A stretch of DNA of 64,000 nt from Gemmatimonadota bacterium (GTDB taxonomy: Bacteria > ARS69): the NCBI GenBank assembly GCA_030747075.1, contig JASLLL010000002.1, forward strand, positions 62,001-126,000. Direction: 5' to 3'. Below the pieces are notes generated by a model. The model was not told the origin of the DNA. It was given only the letters and a program-made list of their open reading frames with translations, and did not search any database. Both the position numbers and the translations under genes were made by a program. Below are positions 47,801-56,146 of the stretch, in pieces; position 1 is the first letter of the stretch, and each line of letters opens with the position of its first letter.

Positions 47801-47922
47801 TTCCCCGAACCCGTCGGTCCGTGAATCAGGAAGAGCGACTGCCCCAACAGATCCGCGAAGTCCAGCGTCTCTGTGCCCGGGTACGGGCCGAAGGCCTGCA
47901 TGCGGAGGCGAAGCGGCTTCAT
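44848..47922 (-). CDS. sbcC: Exonuclease subunit SbcC
   Basis: Rad50-like SMC ATPase of 1024 residues. Walker A GPTGSGKTTLLD is near residue 40. Two long Ala/Glu/Arg-rich coiled coils flank a zinc hook CPVC around residue 510. The C-terminal half has the ABC signature LSGGESFLAALSLALGL and Walker B LFVDEGFGTLD. ATG at 47922 overlaps the sbcD stop by 4 bases. With SbcD it cleaves hairpins and processes double-strand ends. Confidence 0.96.
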   Translation of the reverse strand: MKPLRLRMQAFGPYPGTETLDFADLLGQSLFLIHGPTGSGKTTLLDAICFALYGVASGGRDERKGADMRSDWADPETATEVEFEFSLGARSYRVMRAPRQERPRKRGAGTTTAPDSATLWEITDAGPENPEGRVLADGARKVTTHAEELLGLEERQFRQVILLPQGQFRRLLLADSKGREEILQRLFHTGLYRRIEVALKEKAAVLKKEVGSLRDRRSTVLEQAGADSGDALRTQEEALLAEMNRHALQVEKLGKLAAEAEKRLSAGHEDAKKLEEVVAAGTARKAVADRGEKIDADRRDLARARKAEPLVPVLASLAKRAEEAGDAARRFADAESALTKAEGEKKETEDRLARERKRDPDRRKAAARVTELDALTGKVAGIEAAREASRKARGKATEAAEKKETLAARITRADTRLKELREELDRVRKTASGAEGLSVRVVAARRAHEDRVRLEKLDKALTTARKEQEGFATSLECAEKELTSAKALREKREAAWQKGQAAHLARGLADGEACPVCGSQEHPDPARAAKDLPTEAGVTDARDAEAAASDALADLRDEAAEAGLAVASLDSTRSTLAGGLGDAASREPGALAEERKVLEDSAEEADLARTRVESLLEDVKTAEKAREGLGSDHAELEKEGRSLAEAAAAADAVSAEKQEAIPEELRPEGALEAGLAAAREEADALECALTDARKEAEDAKEATAGAKAERASALGADKAARKQHEKQASAAGEKLAEAGFASESEQGAAVRSEAVVDALDGRIREHDRALTAARERVRLAKEAADGIAAPDIPALREVADRAGAAHDDANEAAGGMRANREQMGAWLADLAKTAEKLTDREERHGVVGRVAEIANGKGANAPGIAFQRFVLGAFLDHALRVATDRLRVMSSGRFELRRASERVDGRRAGGLDLAVNDTYTGVERPVATLSGGESFLAALSLALGLAEVVQSYSGGVRLETLFVDEGFGTLDTESLELAMKALSEIQATGRLVGIISHVSELRTQVPARLEITRGRRGSSARFVV

Positions 47923-49076
47923 GCGTCCACCTCGCGATCCCGGCGGTCCATCTCCTCCACGACTTCGACGAGGGCGGCGCGTTCCGCTTCGGTGAGGTCC
48001 TGACCGGTCACTTCCGCGTGGAAGGCGGTGAAGAGTTCCTCCGGACTCATCTTCCGCGCACCGGGACCGATGACCAGCCCGCTGCCGCCCGGCACTTCTT
48101 CCAGAGGCCGCTCCACATGAAGGATGTTCGGATAGACCTCGCGAAGCTGACCCATGGGATCCAGGATCGCGCCGCGGTCGGCCAGTCGCACGCAGAGGTA
48201 GTCGTCCCGGGCGGGGTCGGCACGGGCATCGCGCAGGATGTCCTTCAGCGAACCTTCCACGCGACGAACCGCCCGCCGCGCGGGCAACGGAAGGCACTCC
48301 ACGCGGCAGGCGCCGGTGGCGTCCATCTCCACCAGCGCGACCGACTTCCCGTGCGCCGCTTCATCAAACGAGTAGGGATAGAGGGACCCCGAGTAGCGAG
48401 CCGAGTCCCGGCCTGCCGTCTGCGGACGGTGGAGGTGCCCGAGGGCGACATAGTCGAATCCGTCAAAGCGAGACGCCTCCACCAGCGCACTCCCGCCGAC
48501 CACGAGCTTCCGCTCGGACTCGGTCTCCTCTCCGCCCGCCACAAACGCGTGGGCGACGGCCACCTGCCGCTCTCCGGCAGATGCTCCCGCCCGTGCCCGA
48601 TCGAGAAGCGCACCGAGCGCGGCGTCGTGGTCCATGAGGGAGTCGTCGGCCAGCGCTTCGCGAGCGAGAGGCGGGTCCGCGTACGGAATCAGGTGGAAGC
48701 GCACCGGGCCGTCAGCGTCGGCGAAGACGGGCGACGGCACGGGATGGCGCACATCCCCGGCGAGATGCAGCCCCTGCTCCCGCAGCATCCCCGAGAGAAA
48801 GCGGAGGCGCGTTCCTCCGTCGTGGTTTCCGGCGATGGCCAGCACGGGAACCTTCTCTTCGCGCACGAGGCGGTCCAGCACATCGCCCAGAAGCTCAACC
48901 GCGGACGGAGGAGGGACGGCGCGATCGTAGATGTCCCCCGCGATCACGACGACATCCGGGCGGGTATCTCGAACGATCTCCACGAAACCGTCCAGAATGT
49001 GCGCCTGGTCTTCCGTCAGGTGGATGCCGTGGAAGAGGCGTCCAATGTGCCAGTCGGCTGTGTGCAGGATACGCAT
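47919..49076 (-). CDS. sbcD: Exonuclease subunit SbcD
   Basis: Mre11-like nuclease of 385 residues. The metallophosphoesterase motifs appear in order: HTADWHIGR, AGDIYDR, AGNHDGG and a later ALGHLHRPQ. It pairs with SbcC, encoded directly downstream, in hairpin and end processing. ATG at 49076. Confidence 0.96.
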   Translation of the reverse strand: MRILHTADWHIGRLFHGIHLTEDQAHILDGFVEIVRDTRPDVVVIAGDIYDRAVPPPSAVELLGDVLDRLVREEKVPVLAIAGNHDGGTRLRFLSGMLREQGLHLAGDVRHPVPSPVFADADGPVRFHLIPYADPPLAREALADDSLMDHDAALGALLDRARAGASAGERQVAVAHAFVAGGEETESERKLVVGGSALVEASRFDGFDYVALGHLHRPQTAGRDSARYSGSLYPYSFDEAAHGKSVALVEMDATGACRVECLPLPARRAVRRVEGSLKDILRDARADPARDDYLCVRLADRGAILDPMGQLREVYPNILHVERPLEEVPGGSGLVIGPGARKMSPEELFTAFHAEVTGQDLTEAERAALVEVVEEMDRRDREVDA

Positions 49077-49097
49077 GAGGCATTCCGTTTACATTGC

Positions 49098-49103
49098 ATT
49101 GTA
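49098..49103 (-). promoter_or_regulatory. -10 element candidate for sbcD-sbcC
   Basis: The minus strand reads TACAAT 22 bases before the sbcD ATG, in an A/T-rich patch with TACA/TGTA arms. No clear -35 was found, so this is only a weak promoter call. Confidence 0.3.
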
Positions 49104-49178
49104 GTCAGGTGGTCACTCCCTCTCTCTGTATACCGGGCCGGGAGTGGCGTGGCAAGTGCGTTCCGTGGATCGCGTGAT

Positions 49179-49379
49179 TCACTCCACGCCGAGGTTCCGC
49201 ATGCGTCGCCAGAGAGTGGTCCGGTGGACCCCGAGAATCCGCGCGGCTTCCTCGCGCTGATCCAGCAGGCGACTCGCCGTCACCAGCACGAGGAGCTCGC
49301 CGCCATCATTGCGGACCACTGTCGTTTCCCGCCCACGCACGGGTGGTCGAAAACGGGGGTGTGCCCTATCTTCTCTCAA
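49179..49379 (-). CDS. Orphan Fis-type helix-turn-helix mini-protein or regulator remnant
   Basis: A short frame of up to 66 residues (TTG 49379; other starts GTG 49340 and GTG 49319) ends in a textbook Fis-type DNA-binding segment: REEAARILGV, then HRTTLWRRMRNLGVE and stop. Such segments normally close sigma-54 activators, but no AAA+ domain precedes it here: upstream, the frame is antisense to the RND gene. It may be a stand-alone small DNA-binding protein or the surviving tail of a lost regulator. It lies in the 411-base gap between sbcD and the RND transporter. Confidence 0.42.
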   Translation of the reverse strand: MREDRAHPRFRPPVRGRETTVVRNDGGELLVLVTASRLLDQREEAARILGVHRTTLWRRMRNLGVE

Positions 49380-49487
49380 ATGCGCGACTTCCGGCCGCCT
49401 CTCTGCGCCCCTGCCCTCTCGGCCCGATCGTTGCGTGACAGCCCCGCAGACGGATGGACAAGAACCTCGCCACCCGGGAGACACCGG

Positions 49488-51797
49488 ATGAAAAAGCTGC
49501 TGGTCGGATTCTCGCTGGACCACCCGAAGTGGGTGATCGGGATCACGCTCGCGTTCACCCTGGCGCTGGGCCTTCAGATTCCGCGCATCCACATCGACAC
49601 CGACCCGGAGAACATGCTCCCGGCGGACGAGTCCGTGCGCCTGTTCCACGACGAAGTGAAAGAGGTCTTCGGGCTGCACGACCTGATCGTTCTGGGGATC
49701 GTCCGCGAGGAAGGCGTCTTCCGGCCGGAAACGCTGGAGAGGGTGGCGCGGATTACGGAAGGGATTCTGGATCTTGAAGGAGTGATCGAGGACGACCTTC
49801 TCGCGCCCACGGAAGTGGACGACATCTTCACGACCGCCGACGGGATTCTCCGCGTGGACACGCTGATGGACGAAGTCCCGGAGTCCCCGGAGGAAGCGCG
49901 GCGAATCCTCGCGCAGATCGGGAAGAACCCCGTGCTTCGCGGCAAGCTGGCCTCGGACGACGGGAAGACGATGGCCGTCTTCATTCCGCTGGAGTCGAAG
50001 GACCGTGCGCGGGAAGTGGCGGCGGGAATCCGGGAACTGATCGCGGCGGAGGGCGGCGACGAGGAATACCACCTCGCCGGAATCCCGCTGGCCGAGGACA
50101 CCTTCGGAGCGGAGATGTTCATTCAGATGGCTGTCTCCGCCCCTGCGGCGATGCTCCTGATCTTCCTGCTCATGCTCTACTTCTTCCGCAAGCCCATGAT
50201 CATCGCGGCGCCCATGATCGTCGCGATGATGAGCGTCATCTGGACGATGGGACTGCTCATCGGGCTGGGCTTCACGGTCCACATCATGAGTTCGATGATC
50301 CCGATCTTCCTGATGCCGATCGCGGTCCTGGACTCCATTCACATGATCACCGAGTTCCACGAACGCTATCCGTCTTCGCGGAGCATGCGCCAGACCATCT
50401 CGGACACCATGGACGAACTCTTCGTCCCGATGATCTTCACCTCGCTGACGACCGTGGTGGGCTTCGTCTCGCTGATCCTGACGCCGATCCCGCCCGTTCA
50501 GGTGTTCGGCGCGTTCGTCGCATTCGGGATTGCGGTCGCGTGGTTCCTGTCGATGACCTTCGCCGTGTCCTTCGCCGCGCTCATCCCGGAGAAGAGGCTG
50601 AAGAACTTCGGCGAGCTGCCGGAGAGCCGCGACTGGATGCGCCATGCCATGCACGCCGTGCGGCGGGTCTCCACTTCACGCGCAAAGCCGATCGTGGCCG
50701 TCGGGGCGCTTCTCTTCGTGGTGGCGCTTGTCGGGTTGACGCGGATCGAGGTCAACGACAACCCGGTGAAGTGGTTCAAGCCGGGACACTCGCTGCGCGT
50801 GGCGGACGCGGTACTGAACGAACACCTTGCGGGGACCTACATGGCGTACCTGTCGGTGGAGTCGGAGGAAGACGGCGGGTTCACCAACCCCGACGCCCTG
50901 CGCTTCGTCCAGAATCTGCAGGCGCACCTCGGGGAGCACCCGAATGTCGGGGGCACCACTTCCATTGCGGACATCGTGGAAAAGGTCCGGCTGGAGATGA
51001 CGGGCGAGCGTGCCGCGGGCATTCCGGACACCCGGGAGGAGATCGCGCAGTACCTCTTCCTCTACGAGATCTCCGGCGGCGACCCGGACGATCTCTTCAA
51101 GTTCATCACGCCTGAAAGCGACCGCACCGTAGTGTGGGTACAGATGCGCCGGGGTGAGAACCGCGAGGTCGCCAGCGTGCTCGCCGCGGCAGACGAGTTC
51201 CTGTCGGCGAACCCTCACCCGGGGCTCACGACGCACTGGGCCGGACTTCCCTACATCAATGTCATCTGGCAACAGAAGATGGTGGCGGGCATGGGAAAGG
51301 CGCTCGCGGGGAGCTTCGCGATCGTCCTGGTCATGATGTCACTGCTCTTCCGGTCGATCCGGATCGGCATCCTGTCGATGATCCCGCTGACTGCCACGAT
51401 CGCCGCCGTATATGGCTTCATCGGATTCGCGGGCAAGCCGTACGACATGCCGATCGCGGTCCTGTCTTCGCTGACGCTGGGCCTGTCGATCGACTTCGCC
51501 ATCCACTTCCTGCAGCGGGCACGGGAGATCCTGCGTGAGACCGGCGACCTTGCCGAGACCATGCGGCAACTCTTCGAAGCCCCGTCCCACGCGATTGCCC
51601 GGAACATCCTGGTGATCGCGCTGGGGTTCGTCCCGATGTTCTTTTCGAACCTCGTGCCCTACATCACCGTGAGCGCGTTCTTCTTCGCGATCATGGTGGT
51701 GAGCGGCGCCACGACCATGTTCTCACTCCCGGCCATCATCTCGCTGACCGGCGGACGCGTGCTGGGTGTGGGACAACGCAAAGGGAGATCCGTATGA
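49488..51797 (+). CDS. RND/MMPL-family transporter
   Basis: Transporter of 769 residues with two repeats, each an N-terminal helix, a periplasmic domain and five further helices. The first membrane bundle starts near residue 215 (AAMLLIFLLMLYFF), the second near 600. ATG at 49488 has GGGAG 7 bases upstream; the frame is open far upstream but that part is antisense to sbcC/D. MMPL proteins of this size, encoded with LolA-like and barrel partners, usually export lipids or hydrophobic compounds. The next gene overlaps its stop by 4 bases. Confidence 0.9.
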   Translation: MKKLLVGFSLDHPKWVIGITLAFTLALGLQIPRIHIDTDPENMLPADESVRLFHDEVKEVFGLHDLIVLGIVREEGVFRPETLERVARITEGILDLEGVIEDDLLAPTEVDDIFTTADGILRVDTLMDEVPESPEEARRILAQIGKNPVLRGKLASDDGKTMAVFIPLESKDRAREVAAGIRELIAAEGGDEEYHLAGIPLAEDTFGAEMFIQMAVSAPAAMLLIFLLMLYFFRKPMIIAAPMIVAMMSVIWTMGLLIGLGFTVHIMSSMIPIFLMPIAVLDSIHMITEFHERYPSSRSMRQTISDTMDELFVPMIFTSLTTVVGFVSLILTPIPPVQVFGAFVAFGIAVAWFLSMTFAVSFAALIPEKRLKNFGELPESRDWMRHAMHAVRRVSTSRAKPIVAVGALLFVVALVGLTRIEVNDNPVKWFKPGHSLRVADAVLNEHLAGTYMAYLSVESEEDGGFTNPDALRFVQNLQAHLGEHPNVGGTTSIADIVEKVRLEMTGERAAGIPDTREEIAQYLFLYEISGGDPDDLFKFITPESDRTVVWVQMRRGENREVASVLAAADEFLSANPHPGLTTHWAGLPYINVIWQQKMVAGMGKALAGSFAIVLVMMSLLFRSIRIGILSMIPLTATIAAVYGFIGFAGKPYDMPIAVLSSLTLGLSIDFAIHFLQRAREILRETGDLAETMRQLFEAPSHAIARNILVIALGFVPMFFSNLVPYITVSAFFFAIMVVSGATTMFSLPAIISLTGGRVLGVGQRKGRSV

Positions 51798-52597
51798 AGG
51801 GCATCGCTCTGGCGGGGGCCGTCCTGGCGGCGACCGCCTTCCCCGGGGGCACCGGGGCGGCGGACACGCCGCAAGCCGAGGACATCATGAAGAGCGCGCA
51901 CATGAACCTCTACTATCCGGGAGACGACGGGCGGGCGTTCGTGCGCATGACCATGACGGACAAGCGCGGAAAGACACGCGAGCGCGAGTTCGTCATGGTA
52001 CGCCGCGATCTGGAGGACGGCGGAGCGCAGAAGTACTTCGTGTACTTCCTCAAACCGGCCGATGTGCGGCGGACCGCGTTCATGGTCTGGAAGGATCCGC
52101 AGAAGGACGACTCACGGTGGATCTATGTCCCGGCCATCGACCTTGTGAAGAGAATCTCGGCGAAGGACAAGGGTTCGTCGTTTGTCGGCAGCGACTTCTC
52201 CTACGAGGATGTCTCCGGACGACACTGGACTGATGACGACCACGCCATTACCGGTGAGGAGGAAATCGACGGGACCGCGTGCTGGATCGTCGAGAGCACG
52301 CCGCGGGGGAAGGACTCCTTTTCGAGAAAGGTGAGCTGGGTGTCGAAGGAGGACGCGATCGCGGTGCGGGAAGAGTACTACGATCGCAAGGACCGACGGG
52401 TGCGCGTGCTGACCGCCGGAGAGATCCGCGTCGTGGACGGGCACCGAACCGTCACAAAGCGGACGGCCCGGAACGAGAAGAAGAACCATACGACCACGGT
52501 GGAGTTCTTCGATATCGCGTACGACCTCGGGGTCGACGAGAAGGTCTTTACGGAACGATACCTCAAGAACCCACCCGGAGATCTTGTCTCCCGGTAG
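51794..52597 (+). CDS. Exported LolA-like outer-membrane-lipoprotein-sorting-type protein
   Basis: Periplasmic protein of 267 residues with a signal peptide (MKGIALAGAVLAATAFPGGTGA). It resembles the LolA-like family (PF17131): DIMKSAHMNLY, a FVMVRRDL strand, YFVYFLKPADVRRTAFMVW, and WIYVPAIDLVKRIS followed by FVGSDFSYEDV. These proteins have a half-barrel fold that holds a lipid. Translational coupling to the RND gene and an outer-membrane barrel gene downstream suggest a lipid carrier between the two membranes. No LolB or LolCDE is seen here. Confidence 0.88.
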   Translation: MKGIALAGAVLAATAFPGGTGAADTPQAEDIMKSAHMNLYYPGDDGRAFVRMTMTDKRGKTREREFVMVRRDLEDGGAQKYFVYFLKPADVRRTAFMVWKDPQKDDSRWIYVPAIDLVKRISAKDKGSSFVGSDFSYEDVSGRHWTDDDHAITGEEEIDGTACWIVESTPRGKDSFSRKVSWVSKEDAIAVREEYYDRKDRRVRVLTAGEIRVVDGHRTVTKRTARNEKKNHTTTVEFFDIAYDLGVDEKVFTERYLKNPPGDLVSR

Positions 52598-52616
52598 CGT
52601 GGAAAGGAGCCTTTGG

Positions 52617-53846
52617 ATGAATCGCTCAATCCTGGCCGCCCTGGGCGCGGCGCTTCTCCTGAGTCCGGGAGTGGCTGTCGCTCTGGAGGAGTTCCACGGG
52701 TTTGTGGAGACCGCGTGGGGCATCCGGACGACCGAAGTCCCCGCCGCCCCTTCGGACTATGTCCTGGACGAGACGCGGGGACAGCTTCGCCTGAACGCAT
52801 TCGGGGAGCAGGGCGAAGCGTTCCTGCGGCTCGACTTTCTGCATGACCGGGTCCAAGGGGGCGCGGCGGAACTGGAGATGCGCGAAGGCTTCCTGCGCTT
52901 CACGACGCTCGGCGACCATCTGGATGTGAAGGCGGGCCGCCAGGCGCTGACATGGGGCACGGGAGACCTGATCTTCATCAACGATCTCTTCCCGAAGGAC
53001 TGGGTGTCGTTCTTCGCGGGTCGCGAGGACCAGTACCTCAAGGCTCCGTCGGACGCCGTGCGGCTGGGGATCTTCGGGCTTCCGGTCGATCTGGATGTGG
53101 TGGTCGCGTCGGGGTTCACGCCCGACCGGATGCCGGACGGAACGAGGCTCGTCTTTGCCTCACCGGTAGCGGGCGGCGTGCCGACCCTGCCCAACGCCGC
53201 GCTCGGGAATGCGGAGATCGCGGCGCGGGCATCGCGGTATGTGGGCGACTTCACGGCCGCGCTCTACACCTACCACGGCTTCTTCCCGACGCCCGCGTGT
53301 GTGTCTCCGGGGGGCAGCGTCCCCACGCTGACCTACCCGGCGCTCTCGGCCCACGGCGCCAGCCTGCGCGGTCCGCTCGGGCCGGGGATCGCCTGGGCGG
53401 AGACGGGGCTGTACGATTCGCGGGACGACCGCGACGGGACAGATCCCTTCGTGCCGAACTCTTCCGCGCGGTGGCTGGCCGGGTACGAGGTGCCGCTTTC
53501 CACCGACTTCAACCTGACGCTGCAGTACTACGGGGAGCGGCAGCTCGACTACGACGCGTATCTCGCCCACCTGGACGGAGCGGTCCCCGACGACGAGGAC
53601 TACACGCTTCTCACGGCACGCGCGGAGAAGTGGCTGCGGTATCAGACGGTGCGGCTGTCGCTCTTCGCGTTCCATTCGCCGACGGTGGAGGAGACGCACA
53701 TTCGCGCGCTTGCCAGCGTCAAACTGAGCGACGAGATCGAAGCCGCGCTCGGCGCGGGCCTCTTCGCCGGGGACTACGCGAGGGGCCGGTTCAGCCGGTT
53801 CGACGACAACGACCATGTGTTCCTGAGATTCCGGTACGGGTTCTAG
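52617..53846 (+). CDS. Outer-membrane beta-barrel protein (DUF1302-like porin)
   Basis: Protein of 409 residues with a signal peptide (MNRSILAALGAALLLSPGVAVA). ATG at 52617 follows GGAAAGGAG. The mature part is alternating-polarity strand throughout (e.g. GQLRLNAFGEQGEAFLRLDFL, DHVFLRFRYGF) and ends in Phe, the usual barrel-assembly signal. GRQALTWGTGDLIFINDLFPKDW resembles the DUF1302/alginate-export-like family. With the RND and LolA-like genes upstream it probably completes an envelope-spanning export route; the cargo is unknown. Confidence 0.83.
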   Translation: MNRSILAALGAALLLSPGVAVALEEFHGFVETAWGIRTTEVPAAPSDYVLDETRGQLRLNAFGEQGEAFLRLDFLHDRVQGGAAELEMREGFLRFTTLGDHLDVKAGRQALTWGTGDLIFINDLFPKDWVSFFAGREDQYLKAPSDAVRLGIFGLPVDLDVVVASGFTPDRMPDGTRLVFASPVAGGVPTLPNAALGNAEIAARASRYVGDFTAALYTYHGFFPTPACVSPGGSVPTLTYPALSAHGASLRGPLGPGIAWAETGLYDSRDDRDGTDPFVPNSSARWLAGYEVPLSTDFNLTLQYYGERQLDYDAYLAHLDGAVPDDEDYTLLTARAEKWLRYQTVRLSLFAFHSPTVEETHIRALASVKLSDEIEAALGAGLFAGDYARGRFSRFDDNDHVFLRFRYGF

Positions 53847-53864
53847 GCACTGCGCGGCGGGGTG

Positions 53865-54917
53865 TTATGCAGCCCCGCTTCCCCCTTCTCCTGCCGGGTC
53901 CGAAGGCAACCCCAGCCTGCGGATCATCTTGATCAGCCCCTGCCGCGAAATCCCGAGACTCCGCGCGGTCTGCGCCTTGTTCCAACGGTTCCGCCGAAGG
54001 CTGCCCAGGAGGATCTCCCGCTGCGCGCCGTTCACCCTTTCGCGGAAGGACCCGCCTGCCGGCACGGGAGGAGGCCCGGCACGGCCCGCCAGAACCTCCG
54101 GCGAGAGCGACGCCGGGGTCGCCGGCCCCCGTCCGCGCGTCACGATGGCCACGCGCTGGACTTCGTTCGCGAGCTGCCGCAGATTCCCCGGCCAGTCACA
54201 CGCGACCAGCGCCTCCAGGACTTCCGGCCCCAGGACATCCTCCAGCGGCTCCCCCCCACGGACGGAGCACTCCACAAAGTGCCGGACGAACAGCGGAATG
54301 TCCCCCCGCCTTTCGCGAAGCGCGGGGACACGCACGGTGATCCCGTTCAGCCGGTAAAACAGATCCTCGCGGAACTTCCCCGCGCGCACCTCGGCCGCCA
54401 GATTCCGGTTGGTCGCGGCGATCACCCGCACGCTCACCCGGCGCGGCGTGGATTCCCCCACGCGCTTGATCTCCCCTTCCTGAAGCGCACGCAGAAGACG
54501 AACCTGCACGCCCGGCGCGATCTCCCCGATCTCGTCCAGGAAGAGGGTGCCGCCATCCGCCTCTTCGAAGAGGCCGCGCCGATTCCCGGCAGCCCCCGTG
54601 AACGCTCCGGCGACATGCCCGAAGAGGTCGCTCTCCAGCGTCCCCTCCGCGAGCGCGGCACAGTTGTGAGCCAGATAGCGACCGGGGCGTTCCCCCGTCT
54701 CATGAAGAAGCCGCGCCACCAGTTCCTTCCCGGAGCCGCTCTCGCCCGTCACCAGAACATTGGCGCTCGTCCCCGCGAGCGATTCCACAAGACCCAGCAG
54801 TTCCAGGGATGCGCGACTGCGGCCGACAACGGGCAGGACTCGCCGCGCGGCCTCGGAGAAGGGGGCGGGGCGGGCGGCGGGGATGGACAACGGCATGGCG
54901 GCACGAGCGAGGGACAT
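53865..54917 (-). CDS. Sigma-54-dependent transcriptional activator without a receiver domain
   Basis: Bacterial enhancer-binding protein of 350 residues. A short (about 30-residue) N-terminus leads straight into the AAA+ domain: Walker A GESGSGKE (58-65), the sigma-54 contact GAFTGA (104-109), Walker [12 protein letters not shown] and arginine-finger region [11 protein letters not shown] Fis-type HTH ends it (about 305-340: [20 protein letters not shown]). With no sensor domain it may be controlled by abundance or a partner protein. It converges on the outer-membrane-barrel gene and has a -24/-12 promoter of its own. Confidence 0.94.
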   Translation of the reverse strand: MSLARAAMPLSIPAARPAPFSEAARRVLPVVGRSRASLELLGLVESLAGTSANVLVTGESGSGKELVARLLHETGERPGRYLAHNCAALAEGTLESDLFGHVAGAFTGAAGNRRGLFEEADGGTLFLDEIGEIAPGVQVRLLRALQEGEIKRVGESTPRRVSVRVIAATNRNLAAEVRAGKFREDLFYRLNGITVRVPALRERRGDIPLFVRHFVECSVRGGEPLEDVLGPEVLEALVACDWPGNLRQLANEVQRVAIVTRGRGPATPASLSPEVLAGRAGPPPVPAGGSFRERVNGAQREILLGSLRRNRWNKAQTARSLGISRQGLIKMIRRLGLPSDPAGEGGSGAA

Positions 54918-54955
54918 GACAAGCCTCCGGGAGGGGGGGTGGAGCCGCCCTTCCT

Positions 54956-54971
54956 TGCAGGAGGCGTGCCG
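54956..54971 (-). promoter_or_regulatory. Sigma-54 (-24/-12) promoter of the activator gene
   Basis: The minus strand reads CGGCACGCCTCCTGCA. It matches the -24/-12 consensus TGGCACG-N4-TTGCA at all but two positions, with the invariant GG and GC exactly 10 bases apart. The GC lies about 40 bases before the ATG at 54917, and a GGAGG ribosome site sits 7 bases from that ATG. Confidence 0.7.
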
Positions 54972-55070
54972 GTTCGCGCACGGGGCTGGAGGCGATTCAG
55001 CCGCGCTTCGCAGGGCGAACAGGCTTCCGGGGACCTCGCTACCGGCCTCCCTGTTCCAGGCGGAACCGGA

Positions 55071-56114
55071 TCAGCGGCTCTCGGGGGCAGGCCGGGAAGG
55101 CCCGAAGCGCACTTCTCCACCCCCGGCGACGATGCTCCCCACGGGAAGCCCCGCGCCGGTCTCTCCGCCCGCCACGGCCACGAGACCGAGTCCCAGGTTG
55201 AAGGCGCGGCGCATGTCGTCTTCCGGCACGCCGCCCGCCTCACGCAGCAGATCGAAGATGGCCGGTTCCTCCCAGGAACCCGGATTCAGCACGGCATCCA
55301 CGCCCGCCGGGAGAATGCGCCGGAGGTTGCCGGGGATCCCGCCACCGGTAATGTGCGCGAAGCCTTTCACGCGCGCCGAATCATCCGCCATCAGCGCCCG
55401 CATCTCCTTCGTGTAGGAGAGGTGGGGGGCGAGAAGCGCATCGGCAACGGTCTCCCCGCCGAGACACGCGGGCGTGGCCTCCAGCGACAGCGACGCCGTG
55501 TCCTCCACGATCTTCCGGGCCAGGCTGTAGCCGTTGGTATGCAGCCCGGACGACGGGAAGCCGACCAGCCGGTCTCCCGGCAGGATCCCGGAGCCGTCCA
55601 GAAGCCGCGCACGATCCGCGATCCCCACGATGAACGCCGCCGCATCGTATTCGCCATCCGCGTAGAACCCAGGCATCTCCGCCGTCTCTCCGCCGAGGAG
55701 CGCAATCCCCTCCTCGCGGCAGGCACCCGCCATGCCTTCGACCAGCGCGGCCATCACATCGTCCGAGAGTCTTCCGGTCGCCAGGTAGTCCAGGAAGAAG
55801 AGCGGGCGCGCACCAAGCACCGCGATGTCATTCGCGCAGTGCCGAACAAGATCTCCCCCGACCCGCGCGTGCTCTCCGGTCGCGAACGCCAGCTTGAGCT
55901 TCGTCCCGACGCCGTCGGCGGACGACACCAGAACCGGTTCCGCCATGCCGGAAAGATCCGGCGCGAAGAGCCCGCCGAAGCCGCCGATCTCCCCCAGTAC
56001 TCCGGGTGTCTTTGTGGACTGCACGGCCGATCGGATCCGATCGACGAACCGTTCCCCGGCCTCGACATCCACACCGGCGTCCTTGTACTGGATGGACCGG
56101 GGAGATTCCTCCAC
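55071..56114 (-). CDS. purM: Phosphoribosylformylglycinamidine cyclo-ligase (AIR synthetase)
   Basis: PurM of 347 residues closing the imidazole ring of AIR with ATP. N-terminal SIQYKDAGVDVEAG, the ATP loop SSADGVGTKLKLA, the HCANDIAVLGARPLFFLDY block, GGETAEMPGFY and C-terminal HITGGGIPGNL are all present. GTG at 56114 is preferred (GGAGAGG 9 bases upstream); a GTG at 56120 is also in frame. It follows the HD-GYP gene after 32 bases and is separated from the other pur genes by 21 kb. Confidence 0.95.
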   Translation of the reverse strand: MEESPRSIQYKDAGVDVEAGERFVDRIRSAVQSTKTPGVLGEIGGFGGLFAPDLSGMAEPVLVSSADGVGTKLKLAFATGEHARVGGDLVRHCANDIAVLGARPLFFLDYLATGRLSDDVMAALVEGMAGACREEGIALLGGETAEMPGFYADGEYDAAAFIVGIADRARLLDGSGILPGDRLVGFPSSGLHTNGYSLARKIVEDTASLSLEATPACLGGETVADALLAPHLSYTKEMRALMADDSARVKGFAHITGGGIPGNLRRILPAGVDAVLNPGSWEEPAIFDLLREAGGVPEDDMRRAFNLGLGLVAVAGGETGAGLPVGSIVAGGGEVRFGPSRPAPESR

Positions 56115-56146
56115 AAGCACCCGCCTCTCCGTACTCGCGCTGCGCG

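Noticed and set aside
49145-49159. Plus-strand TGGCGTGGCAAGTGC as a sigma-54 promoter for the RND module
   Set aside because: GG and GC are 10 bases apart but three consensus positions in the half-sites differ and the gene start is about 330 bases away; too weak beside the site at 54956-54971.
47568-49487. Upstream extension of the RND transporter frame to a 1409-residue protein
   Set aside because: The added 640 residues are antisense to sbcC/sbcD, Arg/Pro/His-rich and unlike any transporter; MKKLLVGFSL at 49488 has its own ribosome site.
49380-50654. Minus-strand frame continuing upstream of the Fis-type HTH for 425 codons
   Set aside because: It is antisense to the RND gene with low-complexity His/Asp/Arg composition; only the last 50-66 residues resemble a real protein.
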